From positions 36,022,108 to 36,086,107 of the forward strand of contig OZ018408.1 of NCBI GenBank assembly GCA_963969595.1: a stretch of DNA of 64,000 bases, in the 5' to 3' direction. This DNA is from Neckera pumila (lineage: Eukaryota > Streptophyta > Bryopsida > Hypnales > Neckeraceae). The first letter of the stretch is position 1. Every line of letters starts with the position of its first letter. A program made the translations under genes and the position numbers. Shown here piece after piece: positions 11,986-25,962 of this stretch. Below the pieces are notes generated by a model. That model was not told the DNA's origin. It ran no database searches and was given only the letters and a program-made list of their open reading frames with translations.

Positions 11986-12551
11986 AGTATTTGAATGAAT
12001 TGAAATTTGGTGAAAGTATAGAAAATTGTATTAGCTTTACAAAGAGCTATCACTCATTCTATTTGGAGTTGTGGAGCATTGGTGGCGTTCATTCAAAGTT
12101 TAGCTTTGAAATTGAAGTTGGAGTGAAGATTTGAAGTTGAAGTTGGAGGAGAATTTGTGTGTTGTGGCTTGTGGCTTGTCTTTTATTGTAAACTTTTGTT
12201 GTTGCGGGCAGCTTGGGTTAAACCAATGCTTAGCCTTGTTTTGTGTTTGTGGAGACGGTGGGATTTAATCACCCACATGGTCGAATCTGTTTGTTCTCAC
12301 GGTGAAAACTAAAGCCTAGTTAGAGTTGGTCACCAAGAGTTTGAAGTTTAGGAGCCCATCATCCGGACGGCATCTTGTGTTATGCCGTCCCGTTTTACTC
12401 GTCCGAGGCCCGTGGTTCTTATTACCTACCTGACCGAATCCTGACCCGTTTAGAGCCAACACAGGATAGGCCAATGGGGATGAGTTTGAAGGCCGAAGAA
12501 TGAAGAGAAGATTGAAGACTAGAAGACTTGATGATTATTTGAAGTCAATGA

Positions 12552-12723
12552 CTAACTAGTTCCAGTTGCAGCCAGATACTTTGCATATTCCCAAAGTGCG
12601 CTCTTCTCAACACGACACCGCTGCATTCTGGACATTGCCACTTCATTATTCATTTGCAATAACATCCTTCTTTCAAGGTACGCTCCAAGCTGCCTTTTGT
12701 AAATGAGCAAGTCCTGAAGACAT
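12552..12723 (-). CDS. Possible terminal exon of an unrecognised gene
   Basis: A minus-strand acceptor-like CCTTTGCAG precedes base 12723. It is followed by 57 codons to a stop at 12552. The peptide is helix-rich and basic (LLIYKRQLGAYLERRMLL, then MSRMQRCRVEKSALWEYAKY). I do not recognise it. It lies downstream of TNP2 on the same strand and could be a further gene of the same CACTA element or a captured fragment. The upstream ORF 13174-12875 may be an earlier exon. Confidence 0.3.
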
Positions 12724-13987
12724 CTGCAAAGGACATTAAAAACTTGACGAAATGGATTCGGAACCACTGACCTCCATTACAAGTCCAACAGTTTCCAAAC
12801 TGTAAGACAGATATTATAAACACAAAGGGAAAAAACACAATGTTGACCGTCAATGGACATTTCCTTCTCTTCACTCAGTAAATTCCCCTTGACCACCATC
12901 CACTATGTTCAAAAATTTGAGAGGAATTTGATGACTTCTTTGTTTCTATAATCCACTTACGACAGCATATGTTGTACGTAGTTAAATACAATGAAGTGGA
13001 CATGCATGACACCGTGACTACTTGTATGACTCCCACTGTGTTAGAGGTACAGAAGACCCTTCCAAGAGTAGGTTCTATCGACAGGATATTCCTCTGAACC
13101 CCAGAAAGCCCCGTGCAACAACTTTGATAGCAAATTCTTTCAAACCCTCGATGATACACAAACCTCCTTGACATCCTTATTTCACTTACCTCTGCTGGAC
13201 TATACCAATTAATAATTCAATAGCATAAATGGAGAATCTACTTGCACTCAAACTTCGAACATGAGCACAGAGCCTACTCGTTTTATATTATGTACGTTGA
13301 CGTTGGTGGGGCACGTCACATTAATCGGCATCATTACAAACCTTGCACACCATTTTCTAGAATTAGTTAATACAAGTTCTAAGTGCAAAGCAATAGAATG
13401 TCGCTGATTATCGTACACTTATACTTCACAGAACTGGAACATCTATGGATTTCTAGTTACCTTCATCTTCCTGGTCATGCTTGGCATCTTCTTTCACATG
13501 CCTCGCTGCATGATGGCTCACATGCCCGCGCTTTGTTCGCTCTTGCACTACTGCTGCGATGCGGAATGTGTGTTGCAGCATACCTTGCTGACAGGTCATA
13601 TTGTCTTCTTCACAACCTCATCCTGGTACTCGACATGACTTCGACCATGTCCTTCACAAACAGCAGGTTCTCTATCTCTGCATTCCAAATGTGCATACAT
13701 AGTCATCAGTGCTGCGTGAAATTTTTTTGTAGACATCGACTCAGAAGCGCTGACATGCTACTCAATCAATGAAAATGACAAAAACCACTCCTCCAACATG
13801 CCACTTTCAAAGAATTGAGAGCTTCTCCTCGTCCCACTCACCTCACTTGACAAGTCCTTGCCTGCGCTGTCTACTTGTACGTTTTCCCGTTGCCAAGCAG
13901 AAATCACTCAAACAGAAACAAAACTGTACAAAATCCATCCTACAACAAAGCACAAAATGGAGCCCCCCTACCATTGGGCACGTTCCA
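12724..13987. other. Sequence 3' of TNP2, no clear gene
   Basis: Contains the 99-codon minus-strand ORF 13174-12875 (Cys-rich, unrecognised) and the plus-strand ORF 13383-13772 (no motif). The CACTA terminus should lie in or before this stretch. CACTAC or CACTAT strings occur, but none is supported by a matching right end. Confidence 0.35.
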
Positions 13988-16900
13988 TTAGTCCGAGTCA
14001 GACGACTCTCCTAAGTCACGGTCTAACAAATCATCATCTTGTCCCGCTTCTTGAAATACATCTTCTCTACTGACCTCCCTCGTTGCCACTGGCCGGTTTT
14101 GAATCTCTTCCAATATAATGTCAGGAGCACACAGTTCCGCATATTCTTCGTCCCTTCCTCTGCCTAACAATTCTGAGGTTTCCCTTCCCAAATTCAGATT
14201 ATCCACTCGCATACCTCGGACCTCTCGTTTTAGAACCACTCTCCAACCTGGTGATTCTGAAGCATCGCTAAAAAAGACTTGTTGGCAATGCTTTGGGAAA
14301 GCAAATGACTCTTTTCCAAACGGCTCACAAGACTGGAAATTTGCAAGCCTGAAACCCCACTTGTCAGTCTTTACAGTGGCATTTGGTCCCCTGTATTTTG
14401 CCTTCACCCACCTGCACACTAGAACAACGACACAAGTCCCACGGTAGTCCAGCTCCACTATCTCTTCCACTTCACCTATGTAGTCAACATCCGCTTCAAT
14501 GGCGTTGCGATCTCTTGCACTTGATCGCCATGGTCTACTGAATGTCGCCATGACGCCGGAGTCTTGAGTTAGTAACCGCCTCTCATAACTTGCCACTCGA
14601 AATCTACAACCAAATGACCACATGCTCCTGAACTTCTTGCAGATGAATTTTGGCGGAATTGAAACGTCTTGTACCACGTCTGCAAGTGCCACTTCTGCGT
14701 GCAGTGCTGACTGCACGTCATGTTCCAACCATTGCAAAAATGGGGGAAGCTCCAACAAATTTCCAAGATAAGCGGCCCCTCTTCTGCCACTTCTCTGGGG
14801 ATGCCCTCGCCGCCACATTCTTCTCTACTCCTCCCTTTTGAGTTTAAGCTCCCGGTACTGCCTGCAATGTCAAAATACACTTAATGAATGCATGCCCAAG
14901 TGCAAGACTGCTACTCAAACACAATTCCATCTTTCTCCTTTTTCCTTTGTAATCTTCAATTTGTTCCGTTCTTCTCCCTACTAAAGAATGCTGCTAATAT
15001 ACTTTGTTACTGCTTGATGTCTTCCCTCTGCGTACCTGGCAGCAATGAATTACCACATGAATCACGGCAGATAGTGGGCAAACAAAAAGGAAAAGTACTT
15101 ACTACCTGTGTTCCTCAAAGTAACCCAACGTGTCTATGACAAAATTGTGGAACAATTCTTTGTGCTCCTCAGATAGTGTCGCACTAACTCCATGCCCCTC
15201 CAAAATTTTGTCCGTCATTGACAGATCCTCCTCTGCATCCCAAACCCTTCTGCTTGTTGGACTATAATTCAACATATACTCTGTCACATATCCTGACGCT
15301 TCTTCCAATTCATAACTTGCCGCCATGCTACCTTCGCGTTTTGCCAAGTTCCTAACATAACTTTTGAGTCCTTTGTAGTACTGCTCAAATGGGTACATCC
15401 AACGAGTATGTACTCGACCACAGATAAAGAGTTCTTGCACAATATGGTATGGCAAATGCAACATCACTGTGAATACTGAGGGAGGCAGTACTCTTTCAAG
15501 TAATACCATTGTCTCGCCGCATCTTTCAGAAGTTCGTCTCGGTAGTCCTTGCTAATGACCTTGTTACAAATCCTTTGGAACACCCTACTCAATCTAATAA
15601 TGGCTGATGCAAGTTCTTGGTTTTCAATGTTCCGTACACAGACAGGCAAAATTTGCTGCATTATGATATGAAAATCATGGGACTTGAGCCCGCGAAGCTT
15701 CATTTTTTCAATTCTGCGCCGAAGGTTCGAGACATACTGACATGGTGTTTTCAGTGCTTTTAGCATCTGGAAATTTTGTTTGGTCAGCATCCGAGAGCAC
15801 ATACTCCGCTTGTGGCATTACAAACTTTTTGCTGCCAAGAGATGTTTCTTAAAGCCACAAGTGCTCCCTCACCAACCGATCCTGCAAATCCAGTCTCACT
15901 GTGGTCGTATCATTTTCCCCCAATAAATACTTCAATAGCGTCTTGTATATATTTTTTTCTACATGCATCACGTCCACAGTATGCCTGCATGGAAGACCCT
16001 ATCATCAACACAATCCTCTGTATTTGTCAGTACTGCCTCTGCCATCCGGGTGCCGTGAACAAGCAGGAACACCTTAAACACTACTACCCATTTCTACCAA
16101 AACTTTATGTCTTCATCAATACACTGACTTATCAATGTCTGTTTTACATTCTAGATTCAGTTCTTCTTCACTCTTTTGTACTACTCTCTCTTTCTCAGTC
16201 ACAGCAACGAAAAAGAAATTGGATGCACAACAATTTTTATTTCAGCATGTCCTTAGGTGAATTTCATTTCCCCTCAACGTGAGCACTACGTAAGATTGTA
16301 TTTGGCCTAATGAATGCCAAGTACAATTGAAGAGCACTATAATTTTTTGGCTTTTCCCCATACAATACACACTTGTATCTGTGATGGTAGCCTGGTTTAC
16401 TCGTGCCTTCAAGCAATTTCAGAACGAACTCTAACTCCCCTTCTAAAATCCAACCACAAACAAAATAACATTGTGCAAATAACGCATGAATGAAAGCACT
16501 TTTCAATTTTGAAAAGCATGCATCCAATCTTCCCTCCCCATGCCCAGCAAACCATAGTGAACAAAATGACTCTTATGTACACCATGACTAAAACCGCAGT
16601 CATATGTAGTAAAAGGTCTTTTCATCGACTACGGCAAACTTCTATCTCACAAGTTCCTTCTCCCACTCCATAACGACTCATTCAACCTCTCTACTTTTGC
16701 CTACTCACAGTCTTTACTTGTGCTCATTCGGACATGTGGCACTTCTAATGTTTTTGATACGGTGCTTGCCTCTGCGCTGTGACATTTGAAAACATATTCT
16801 GCAAACAAAATTGGAATCTAAACAAAAACTCACTTGCACTTATAACAAGTAAGAAAAACTTACCTCCCAGTAAGGTAATCGGAAAAATATGCTAAGACGT

Positions 16901-19192
16901 TTCACTCCATGCCTCTTCATTGGGTTGTCATCAGAGTCCGGTATTCCACCTTCTTGTAGAAATTTCTCCCGCTCCAGACCATGCTTGTGTATTTCATGTC
17001 CACTTTGGCGTCTTGGAGGAGGATGTCTCTCTAGGTGGCCATTGAATCACAGGGGGTGCACTTAGTGTATCTAGTCCAAACTACGTGCGAACAAAACTTT
17101 GTACCCCCTATATTATATCCTAAAATTTAAATAAATGAAAACAAAAAAAATATGAATATATTTTCCTAATTTGAAAGTTTATGTTTTGAATTATTGATAT
17201 TTTTATTTGCTAATGATAATTAGTTACAAATTTTTGAAGTAAATAGATACACTGCAGAACTGAAAAATAACTTTCACACCCCTATATTATATCCTAAAAA
17301 ATTGTCTAAAAAATGAACAAAAAATTCCTAAAAATAACTCTCTATTGAAAGTTCATTTTGAGTTGAATATTGATGCAACGGTCATCTAAATGTGTTCTCT
17401 ATAAATATTTGAGTTGGAAAATATGCCATTTTAGGTTCATTTTCAACCTCTTCTAGAAATCATTCCATATTTCATTTGAGTTGGAAATTTTGGCAATAGA
17501 AAACTATAGTCATTATCAAACAATGCTCAAAATTTTAGTTTGAAATTATAGTTTATTAGAAACCACTTGTTCACACGTGGTTTGTAGTAGTAGAACCAAG
17601 TGCCCTCCCCGAGCATTGAATGCTCTTCTAGCTTTACGGTACCGATGATGCAAGTGAAGGAAGCGAAAGGCACCCAAATATATCATTTTCCTTAAAGGTC
17701 CAGAATACTTGCCACCTATTTCTTCTCCACATGACGGACAACCTTTGTATCCTTTTGTCTACTGCCCTGAAAGAAGCCCGTATGCCGGGAAGTCATGAAC
17801 TAGCCACAGTAGTATAGCCCGCAGGATGAAACGCCTTTGTCTCGTTGGTTTTGACATATCTGTAGACGGAATCCCCTCCCAAAGTTTGAGCAAGTCTTTT
17901 ACTAACGGCTCCAAATATATGTCAATCACCTTTGCTATAGGTGCTTAGGGGCCTGGAATTAGAAGAACCAACCTCAAGAAAAAGGTCTTCGTTGTCATCC
18001 AAGGAGGCAAATTGTATATAGCAATGAAAAATGGCCATACTGAGTGCTTGGAAGATTGGTTGCCGTAGGGATGTACACCATCACCTACAAGACCTAACCT
18101 CAAGTTCTTCGGTATTGCAGCAAAATCTGGAAACTTCTCAATTACGTGTTTCCATTGCTCCCCATCCACTACAGATTTCATGAAAGGCTCGTCGCTCTTG
18201 TTTTTCTCATGAAAAGTCATCATCTCCGCTATGTTAGGACACCTAAACATTTGCTGCAGCTGATCTATAATTGGAAAATATCTTAACACCTTGCACGGGA
18301 TACTGCTAGAACCCTCCACATACCTAGATTTGCCACAGCCAGCATGTGGACATGTGACAAGGTTTTCCTTCTCTCCATGAAACAATACATGTCCGTCAGG
18401 ACAACAATGAATTGCTTTGTGCCTCAATCCTAACTTCAAAACCATGCATCTTGCCTCATACGAAGTTCGTGGCAAACAATTTGATTTAGGAAGCAAGTCT
18501 TGGGAAAGGAATTTTAGTAACTCGTCGACAAAGGTATACCAAATGGAAAACAAACTACACATTGTCATCAGGATAATGACAAACTCCAAACGATTGACGT
18601 GACACCCTTTATAAACTAGCTCGCTCGATTCTCATACCAACTCCTCATAATCAGGTCCAAACATTTCAACATCGTCATCTACTTCCGCTTTTGGTTCCTG
18701 ACTACCTTGACTTTGTTGCATGTCATTGTGGAATTCATCCACGCGGGCATATGCATCCATAACTGCGGCATTGACGTCAACAGACGCTCTCTCTGGCCAT
18801 ACAAATTCACGCGGTCCTCTGTCACCGCTTTCCATTCCCTAGAAATAACTTTCCCTTTCTTCCATTCCCTTGTCCGTTGGATCTGTGATGCTCTGTCCAT
18901 CATCGGTCTGCATGAATAGCACACTAGTTCAACTTGGAGAATGACAGAAATTCAGAGGCTACTCATCCTGTGCACACTGCGTGTACATGCAGAAAGAAAG
19001 AAACCGATGAACAGGACTTTTTGTTGGACGCTATTGTACATGGCAAGCACTTGAAGACATTGAAAAGCTCACCAAAATTGGGTATTGCAAATACGGATCT
19101 CGGCCTCGCACCCTATGATGTTGGCCTATCGTTTCAACCTTCCGAACTCTGGCTCCTCTGCAATCTTGACATGCACACAGGTACTCTTGCAT
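13988..19192 (-). pseudogene. TNP2-like: CACTA (En/Spm) transposase TNP2, multiply broken
   Basis: TNP2 is the catalytic transposase of CACTA elements. Exon 1 (19192-19073) encodes MQEYLCACQDCRG and GRDPYLQYPIL and ends at donor GGTGAGC. The long exon 18913-16864 carries the Transposase_21 core (GLRHKAIHCCPDGHVLF, GLVGDGVHPYGNQSSKHS, YNLPPW, GYKGCPSCGEE, PMKRHGVKRLSIFFRLPYWE) and ends at donor GGTAAG. An exon from 15984 begins HTVDVMHVEKNI and leads into DUF4218 (GLKSHDFHIIMQQILPV, then TRWMYPFEQYYKGLKSYV) to about 15104. The last exon (14861-13988) holds DUF4216 (IGEVEEIVELDY, then PFGKESFAFPKHCQQVFF) and ends in an Asp/Ser-rich tail. In-frame stops lie at 18839-18841, 18632-18634, 17945-17947 and 17759-17761. 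There are frameshifts near 15760 and 15505 and a hAT MITE at 17048-17613. The family is certain; function is lost. Confidence 0.93.
17048..17613. mobile_element. hAT-type MITE, 566 bp, inside the TNP2 exon
   Basis: Ends are CACAGGGGGTGCACTTAGT and, read inward from the other side, CTCGGGGAGGGCACTTGGT, with further matching sequence inside (AAACYACGTGYGAACAA). A perfect 8-bp duplication CATTGAAT lies at 17040-17047 and 17614-17621. Excising it with one duplication restores the TNP2 reading as RRAFNGHLERHPPPRR, a conserved stretch of the family. The interior is AT-rich, non-coding, and carries CCTATATTATATCCTAAAA twice (about 17107 and 17281). Confidence 0.9.
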
Positions 19193-19409
19193 TCCTAGTC
19201 TGCATGCTATTGATCTTTCAATGTGATATGCTACAGATAATCTACTTCTCCACCTCATTCTCTGCACGCACAGTTCCAAGTTCTGGTTATACAGAGAGTG
19301 CAAAAAAGAAGGACAAAAATTAACCACCTCAGTCAATGCCCAGAGCAAACAATTTTTTCTTAACATTCTCCTTTCGGGCCAAGTGAAGCAAAGGCTTCTT
19401 TCCAATGAC

Positions 19410-22400
19410 TTCAGTGAAAGTCCAGAGTAGTTCCTTTGGCATTGGACTCTGAGTTTAAGGTGCAGCTGACCCTACATATATTGAACTCAGTTTCTTGTGC
19501 CACTAGAAGAAGGCAAACCCAGAAGCGGTATATCCCTTTTTCAAAATCCATGCATCTTCATGTATATAGAGTACCTACTCACATTTAAGCCCGCCATAGC
19601 TAATTAAGGGGCATGACTTCCTTGACAAAGAAGGTGATGTCAGGAATACAAATTCCACATAGCGTTGATGTTTTATTTCCATACGTTCCTTGAAGTGAAA
19701 CATCAGACGCTGAAAATGCAGAAATTCACTGCCAACAGGAATGAGTATGCAAGTTACATCCTTCACTTTCCAATTTTCCAACAACCTCAAAAAAGAAGAC
19801 ATTGTCTTTGCCACAGTGCCACTGTCACTAGAGACTTACGAAATGAAATTGCTTCTGAGTCTCCTATACTGTTTCCGTCGTGCTCCTTTGACAATGCACC
19901 TGCTACAAATTGCACAAGCTGAAAACGAAACAGGAATCATGCAAATTTCATAATTACCATGTTTACTATTACGACAATGCAGTCAGCATAATTGATTGTA
20001 ATCAGCCTTTTTCTTGACATTCTTAATGCCAATGACAATGAGTACTTCATGCCAATGACAATGAGTACTTCAACAGGCTCCAGACTCTTTGGTAGCAGGT
20101 GGACCACCTTGCAACAATTACGTAAAAAAGGTTTGTATTTCTTTGCAAACCTGTTTCCCAAGTATAGCAAGCAAGCGACTCACACCTGCATAGCATTGAA
20201 TACATCAGATGACTTATTCGTCAATTGCATCGTCCAATTCCGCTTCATTCTGTATCCAAGTAGAGTATATGTGGTTCCCATAAGTTGGATAGGTACTGCT
20301 GCTAGAGAAGTTGAAGTGAATAATATGAGGTAAGAAAAGCTTATGGCAAATGAACTTCCAATACTGGACGACATGAATTTCTAATTACAAAAATTCTTGC
20401 AAGAGTGTTTCAGTACGCTTTGAAGGACTCCATATTAAGCTTGCAAAAAATACAAGAAGCATATGATAAACGCTTTCACATTTACATGTGTTCTACTATC
20501 TCGACATGCACACAAAGTCCGCATTTGCATATTGTTTCAAACTGTTTCATTTATTTCCACCACAGTGATTTTGACATTAGCATGTGCAAGTCACTGACAT
20601 GCACTAAAACTGGTGAAAACTAGTAACTATTCGATGGAATTCCATGATTCCGGACATGTTGTATCCTCCTCGACCTCAAATGAACATACTCATGAAATCC
20701 AATAAATACACAAACTTCATGGGAACCTAATCTTGTTTCAGCACACGGCTCCAGCGTATAGCTTCAAAGATATTAGTGGTGTTCGACCACTGAATACAAG
20801 TCTTCGCTCCCTTGGGAGTGGAACATGCAACCCTTCCGATTGTCCACGTGTTATCAGTATACTTATTCCACTTCTTTGCGTTGTACTGGATTAACCACTC
20901 AAGCATCACTTGGAGCACTTCATATCCGCGAGTGTACTTTCCTGTGCTCTTACAGTTCCTCTGGATTGCCACCGCGGTTCAGACACACAGTTTGAATTCC
21001 ACAACCCAAATCTCTATGTCTGTTCCTTCCTAAATTGAAAAATATAAAAAGTTCTACAAGTTACACAAGAAATAGTGGTGCAAAACTACCTTGCTCTTGG
21101 GACCACGTCGGTTTCTCTTCAATGCACGTGCCATTCTCCGTTGTTTTCTGCAATTCCATGCGGACGAATATGTGTGAGGACTACGGCCACAATCACTAAA
21201 ATGCAAGTCGTTCTTCAAGTCAATAAAATAGCCTCCCCATGCCAACATAGATGCAGTGAAGTGAATTCTACGAGCTTGAAGATAGCAATGAGGGGGAAAG
21301 ACGTAGACCTAAAAAAATTAGACACTGTACAGGTTACAGAGATTTGGTAATTCTTAGGAGGGTGAGATGTGTTAGGGGAACAGCAGGGTCCTCATTACTT
21401 GATTTCCATGCAAGCCGTGACTAGAAGTTACAATTTCAGCGAGTCCATGAAACACAGAATAACGAGGCCATGTTGATAACAAAAAACTTGGCCATGTTGA
21501 TAACGTCCTCAGCGTCCTCCATACATTCAAAATGAACAACCATTGCAGAGCCCAGTGAAATTTGGACCATGTCAAGAAAAAAAATGCAAAGCTGGAGATA
21601 GTCTGCGCAGAAGGGAGAGATGAAAAACTTAGCAGTACACCTTTCTGTGGGCGCTTATGGTCGGCAGTGCAATTCCTGCGACTCCAGCAATGCGGACAAA
21701 GTTGTCTGGGAAGCAGCAGTAGCGATAGCTACTTGATCACCACTTGCTCCATAGAAGCACAGACGTGATTTTTGAACTTTTGCACAAACATAATTTTTAA
21801 TCAGGGGGGGGGGGACATGACGACGGGGAAAGAACTTCTGCATCCCATGTGTGCTTATTCACAGAAGCCACTGCTGAAGAGAAATGGATCCACATAACCA
21901 GGACTGCATTGACCAAACACAATGCAAACCATACGACCGTGGTCTCAATGAACAAACTACATGTAAGTTTTTGCCTTCTCCCGACGACATTGTAGTACAT
22001 CTTCTAAAACTAGTTTCTAGAGTACTTATTGTACAGAAGAAGTTGCAACTTCAGATACCGAGGACTGATTTTGAGCTCTTCGTCAGTCTCTGAGATCATT
22101 ATTTCAAAGAGCATTTGTGCAAGCCACCCATGTGCGTCATTCAAGATCAAGCGACAGTAATATACTCTCAAGGAATGGCCTACAGCAATGATGAGGAGAG
22201 TGCCTTCAAGCAATAGCATGCCCTACAGTTCCTCTTGCTCATTACATTTGGATAAGCGTATAGTGGGAGACCTCAAAAACAAGGACAAAAGATTATGAAT
22301 TGAACGACCCTCAAATTTGAAGTCTGCCGTCGTAAATTTTACATGTTGCAGACTTCAGCGACCATGGCGGCATACGCCTGAAATTTAGAATGTATTCAAG

Positions 22401-23052
22401 GCAACACATAATGCCCGGATTCGCAAAATCACTTGTAAGTTTGTTGGCATTCAAAAAAAGGAAGGGAAGACTGCATTACTGCCTAAGAGAGAGCACTATG
22501 TAGAAACATTAAAACTCTTACGGCTGACAGAGGCCAACTTTGTTGGCAGAGACAGAGCATGTGTACTTCTGAAGGAAAGTTTCTAAGCATCCAAAGACAA
22601 CAAATTCATGAAGCAGTAGTGCGTACAATGCATGATATCCAATCGAAATCTAATCATGCCTATTATTGCGATAAGATATCATAAGATTGCAAAATCATAG
22701 TTTCCACCTACAATGGGAAAGGTAACCACTGCAGCCATGAGGGGATATTTGACATATCGTGATGGCTGGATGGAGATAGTTTAATGGTCTGCAGACTTGA
22801 AGGCTGAACTTCAAGATTGATCGCATTTGCCCTTCAGGTTCACCGATAAGAAGAAATGCTGAAGGAGAGCTTTGAAGAGAGACCTGTTCCTATCAGCTGT
22901 TGTGCCTTCCACTTCTCCTTTCAGGCATTCTCCTACTTTCCCTGTTTTCAAAAATATCTTACGCACATTCAGGACGTGTACAAGGGAAAACATTGAGCAG
23001 CAGACGCTAGAAAAATTATGCCGATGGTAACTCCTTTTGAGATGAAGCGGCT
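19410..23052. other. Spacer between the divergent CACTA genes (left part)
   Basis: This is 3.6 kb without a supportable gene. It should contain the TNP2 promoter and 5' leader. ORFs here are short and motif-free. Notable sequence: a 23-bp perfect tandem repeat at 20026-20071 and a run of ten or more G near 21806. Confidence 0.5.
20026..20071 (+). repeat. Perfect 23-bp tandem duplication
   Basis: ATGCCAATGACAATGAGTACTTC occurs twice head to tail without mismatch, so the duplication is recent compared with the surrounding decay. Confidence 0.85.
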
Positions 23053-23299
23053 GGTTACTACAGGGCTGTCCGGATGTTCGGGCTTCCGCGGCAGCGTCCA
23101 GACGTCCAACGTCCAACGTCCGCTACCCCTTGGACGTCTCGTGACATCTGAATTTTACATTTATAGAGTGAACGATAAATTTTGTGCATCACCAGCGGCC
23201 ACCCGGCTCGTCAGTCCTAGTTATCTGCCCCCAATCAACGCCCCGTCGGCCACCCCATCTGAATCAACCGACGGCCCGTCCGCCATTCGTCTACTAATG

Positions 23300-24080
23300 T
23301 ATATTTTATAATATACCATTGAAAAGGTATTGTCAAGAGCTTTTCAATGGTATAGTATGCTTCCGATTTGGCCCAAAACTCCAACGGTGGGATCCTTACA
23401 AAGATTGGGGTCCGTCAAGCCGTCCGACTAGCCGTCCGCTTGTGTGCTTGTTTGTCCACTGTTATGTGCTTCATAATATACCATTAAAAGGTATTGTCAA
23501 GAGCTTTCCAATGGTATATTATGCGTCCGATTTGGCCAAAAACTCCAGCGGTGGGATCCTTCCAAAGATTGGGGTCCGCCAAGCCGTCCGCCAATTTGTA
23601 GTCCACCCAGCCGTCCAACTAGCCGTCCGCCTATGTGCCCGTCACGTCCGTTGTTATGTGCTTCATAATATACCATTGGAAAGATATTGTCAAAAGCTTT
23701 CCAATGGTATAATATGCGTCCAATTTGGCCAAAAACTCCAACGGTGGGAAACTTCCAAAGATTGGGGTCCGCCAAGCCGTCCACCAGTTTGTAGTCCGCC
23801 AAGCCGTCCGACTGGCCGTCCGCCTGTGTGCCCGTCCGTTCGCTATTATGTGCTTTATAATATACCATTGGAAAGGTATTGTCAAGAGCTTTCCAATGGT
23901 ATATTATGCGTTTGATTTGGCCACTAACTCCGGCAGTGGGACCCTTTCAAAGATTGGGGTCCATTAAGCTGTCTGCCTATCTACCTATCCGCCTAGCCGT
24001 CTATCTGTTATTGTATGCTTCATAATATACCAATAGAAAGATATCATTGAGAGCTTTCCAATGGTATATCATACGTCTAA
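23300..24080 (+). repeat. Left subterminal array: five units with a hairpin core
   Basis: Five units start near 23307, 23473, 23665, 23857 and 24021 (period 164-192 bp). Each contains ATAATATACCATTGGAAAG, a 13-bp loop and the inverse CTTTCCAATGGTATATTAT. Then follow a GGCCAAAAACTCC block, CAAAGATTGGGGTCCG and several copies of GCCGTCCG. The fifth unit is the most diverged. GCCGTCCG copies resemble the short transposase-binding repeats of other hAT elements; that role is inferred. Confidence 0.9.
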
Positions 24081-25909
24081 TTTAGACAAAAACTTGAGCA
24101 AGGGAACCACTCCAAAGTTTGGGTGCTAGCCATTATTCTAATTCTTGTAATCTTCAATACTCTTGGAGTTCTTATCTTCACCTAAAAAGATCGAATTGGT
24201 CATTATTCAAAAAACACAAGTGGCTCGCTTGCAATTGTATTATTAAAATCTTAGTATGCTTGAATAGTAAATATTACTAAGAGTCTAACCATATAGTTTT
24301 CCTTCTTTCAATTCAATCAATATTGTAATCTCCAAAATTGTAGATTGATTATGTAACTTTCTATAAAACGATTTGTATATGCACAATTTCTTATTGTTAC
24401 TACATTTCTTAGATTATAAATTTGTGGCATACATTTAAAATTCTCTTTATGTTAATGCCTTTGGTCATATTTAGTTGATATTTATAGTAGTATTGAAATT
24501 TTCATGTGAAGTTAATAAAACTATTTTTTGTGATTATATCTAGTTGTAATCATTAAAGTACAATCGCTAGTTTCAAGGTACCTATACTACAAAGTGATAT
24601 TGTGTAAAATTAGGAGTGATGACATTAATACATGTTAAAACATATGCCGTAAAATTTTGAAAAAATCCACAATGCATATTCATTGCCTAAGGTAGAGTGA
24701 GTCCTTTATTGTGGTGGGTAATATATGGCCGGCATACCCACCCTTGATTCTTAGAATGATTCACAATCCAAAAAGTTGTAAACTAGTTTAGGACCAAGAA
24801 TCACCCAAATATTTCTAAGAGTCTCTATTACAAATCTAATGTCCTATCCGGAACTTTGAATATATCAATAAGATTCACTATAATAATATATTCTAAAATA
24901 CAAATATTAATTATTTATTTAATTGATATTCAATGCCATCATATTTAGATCACAAGCATGCAAGCATTTTTCTTTGTTCAATGAAAATCTATTGATTTAC
25001 TCCAATGAAATCCATATTTCCCTTTGAAGCTCTAAAACGCAATTGTTTTGAAAAATCAATGAATATTACATAATATACATGTTTGGTCTTGAAAAGATTA
25101 ACAAGCTCACGTGGACATGGGTGATTATTCATTTCTCCAATATAGCACCATCTAAGAAAATTATAAACTTGCTTGTATAGTTGTAATATAATAATACTAA
25201 TTCCTTGAATTTGGCATGCACCCTAAGGCCTAAGTTCAAATCCTCTTCAAATCAGGAATGCGCGTTTCACACTTTTGCATTTGCATATTACAACAATATG
25301 AATAAATGATATCATTTATAATGTAGAAGTACATAAATGAGATCCATAATTGTTGTATATGAGGGGTCATCATATTTGAGATTAATCACCTTCTTGACTA
25401 CCGAAGCACCAATATTTTTGGTATGGGATACATTGTTGATGGTTTGTAAATTAAGATGCAAATATATATATATATGTATATAAAGGATATAGGAAAATAA
25501 CATTAATTATTTTTTTGTTGTGTGAATGCAATATTTATTCTTGAGCTACATTAAACTACGTACATTAAATTTCATTGAAGTGCTTAAAGCATTTTAGTAG
25601 CATCTTCTTATAGAATAATAAGTTAATACAATTGCTTGTACTATATATACTTTGGTGTTTCAAACTATCAATGTATTTTACAATAAAACTTAAGGGAATA
25701 ATTGAAGTTATAGTTGCATGTTCCACATTGTACACTGGCACATAATAATTGATAAAGAAAAGAAGGACCACATTGAAAATATAAATGAATAAGTTTGTGA
25801 GGTTTATATGTAGTATATTTTGATAATGACATTTAAAAAGGATTGAAGGTCAAACATATTCCGCACATGCGCCAATGTTTTTGGTCACTATTGTAAGATT
25901 CAAAATTTT

Positions 25910-25962
25910 GGATTTAGGATATAGGGTTTAGGATATAGAGTTTAAGGTATAGGATTTAGATT
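25910..25962 (+). repeat. Decayed TTTAGGG-like repeats
   Basis: Consecutive variants of GGATTTAGGATATAGGGTTTAG and similar strings resemble degenerated plant telomere heptamers. The tract is short and imperfect and lies inside the hAT element. Confidence 0.35.

Noticed and set aside
14118..14447. 109-codon plus-strand ORF
   Set aside because: Shadow of the DUF4216 exon of TNP2.
23319..23915. 198-codon ORF (and 27409-27747) as repeat proteins
   Set aside because: They are chance translations of the hAT subterminal repeat units; the same units occur in both orientations and frames.
23300..24080. CRISPR-like array
   Set aside because: Units are 164-192 bp, the intervening sequence is also repetitive, and the setting is a plant hAT element.
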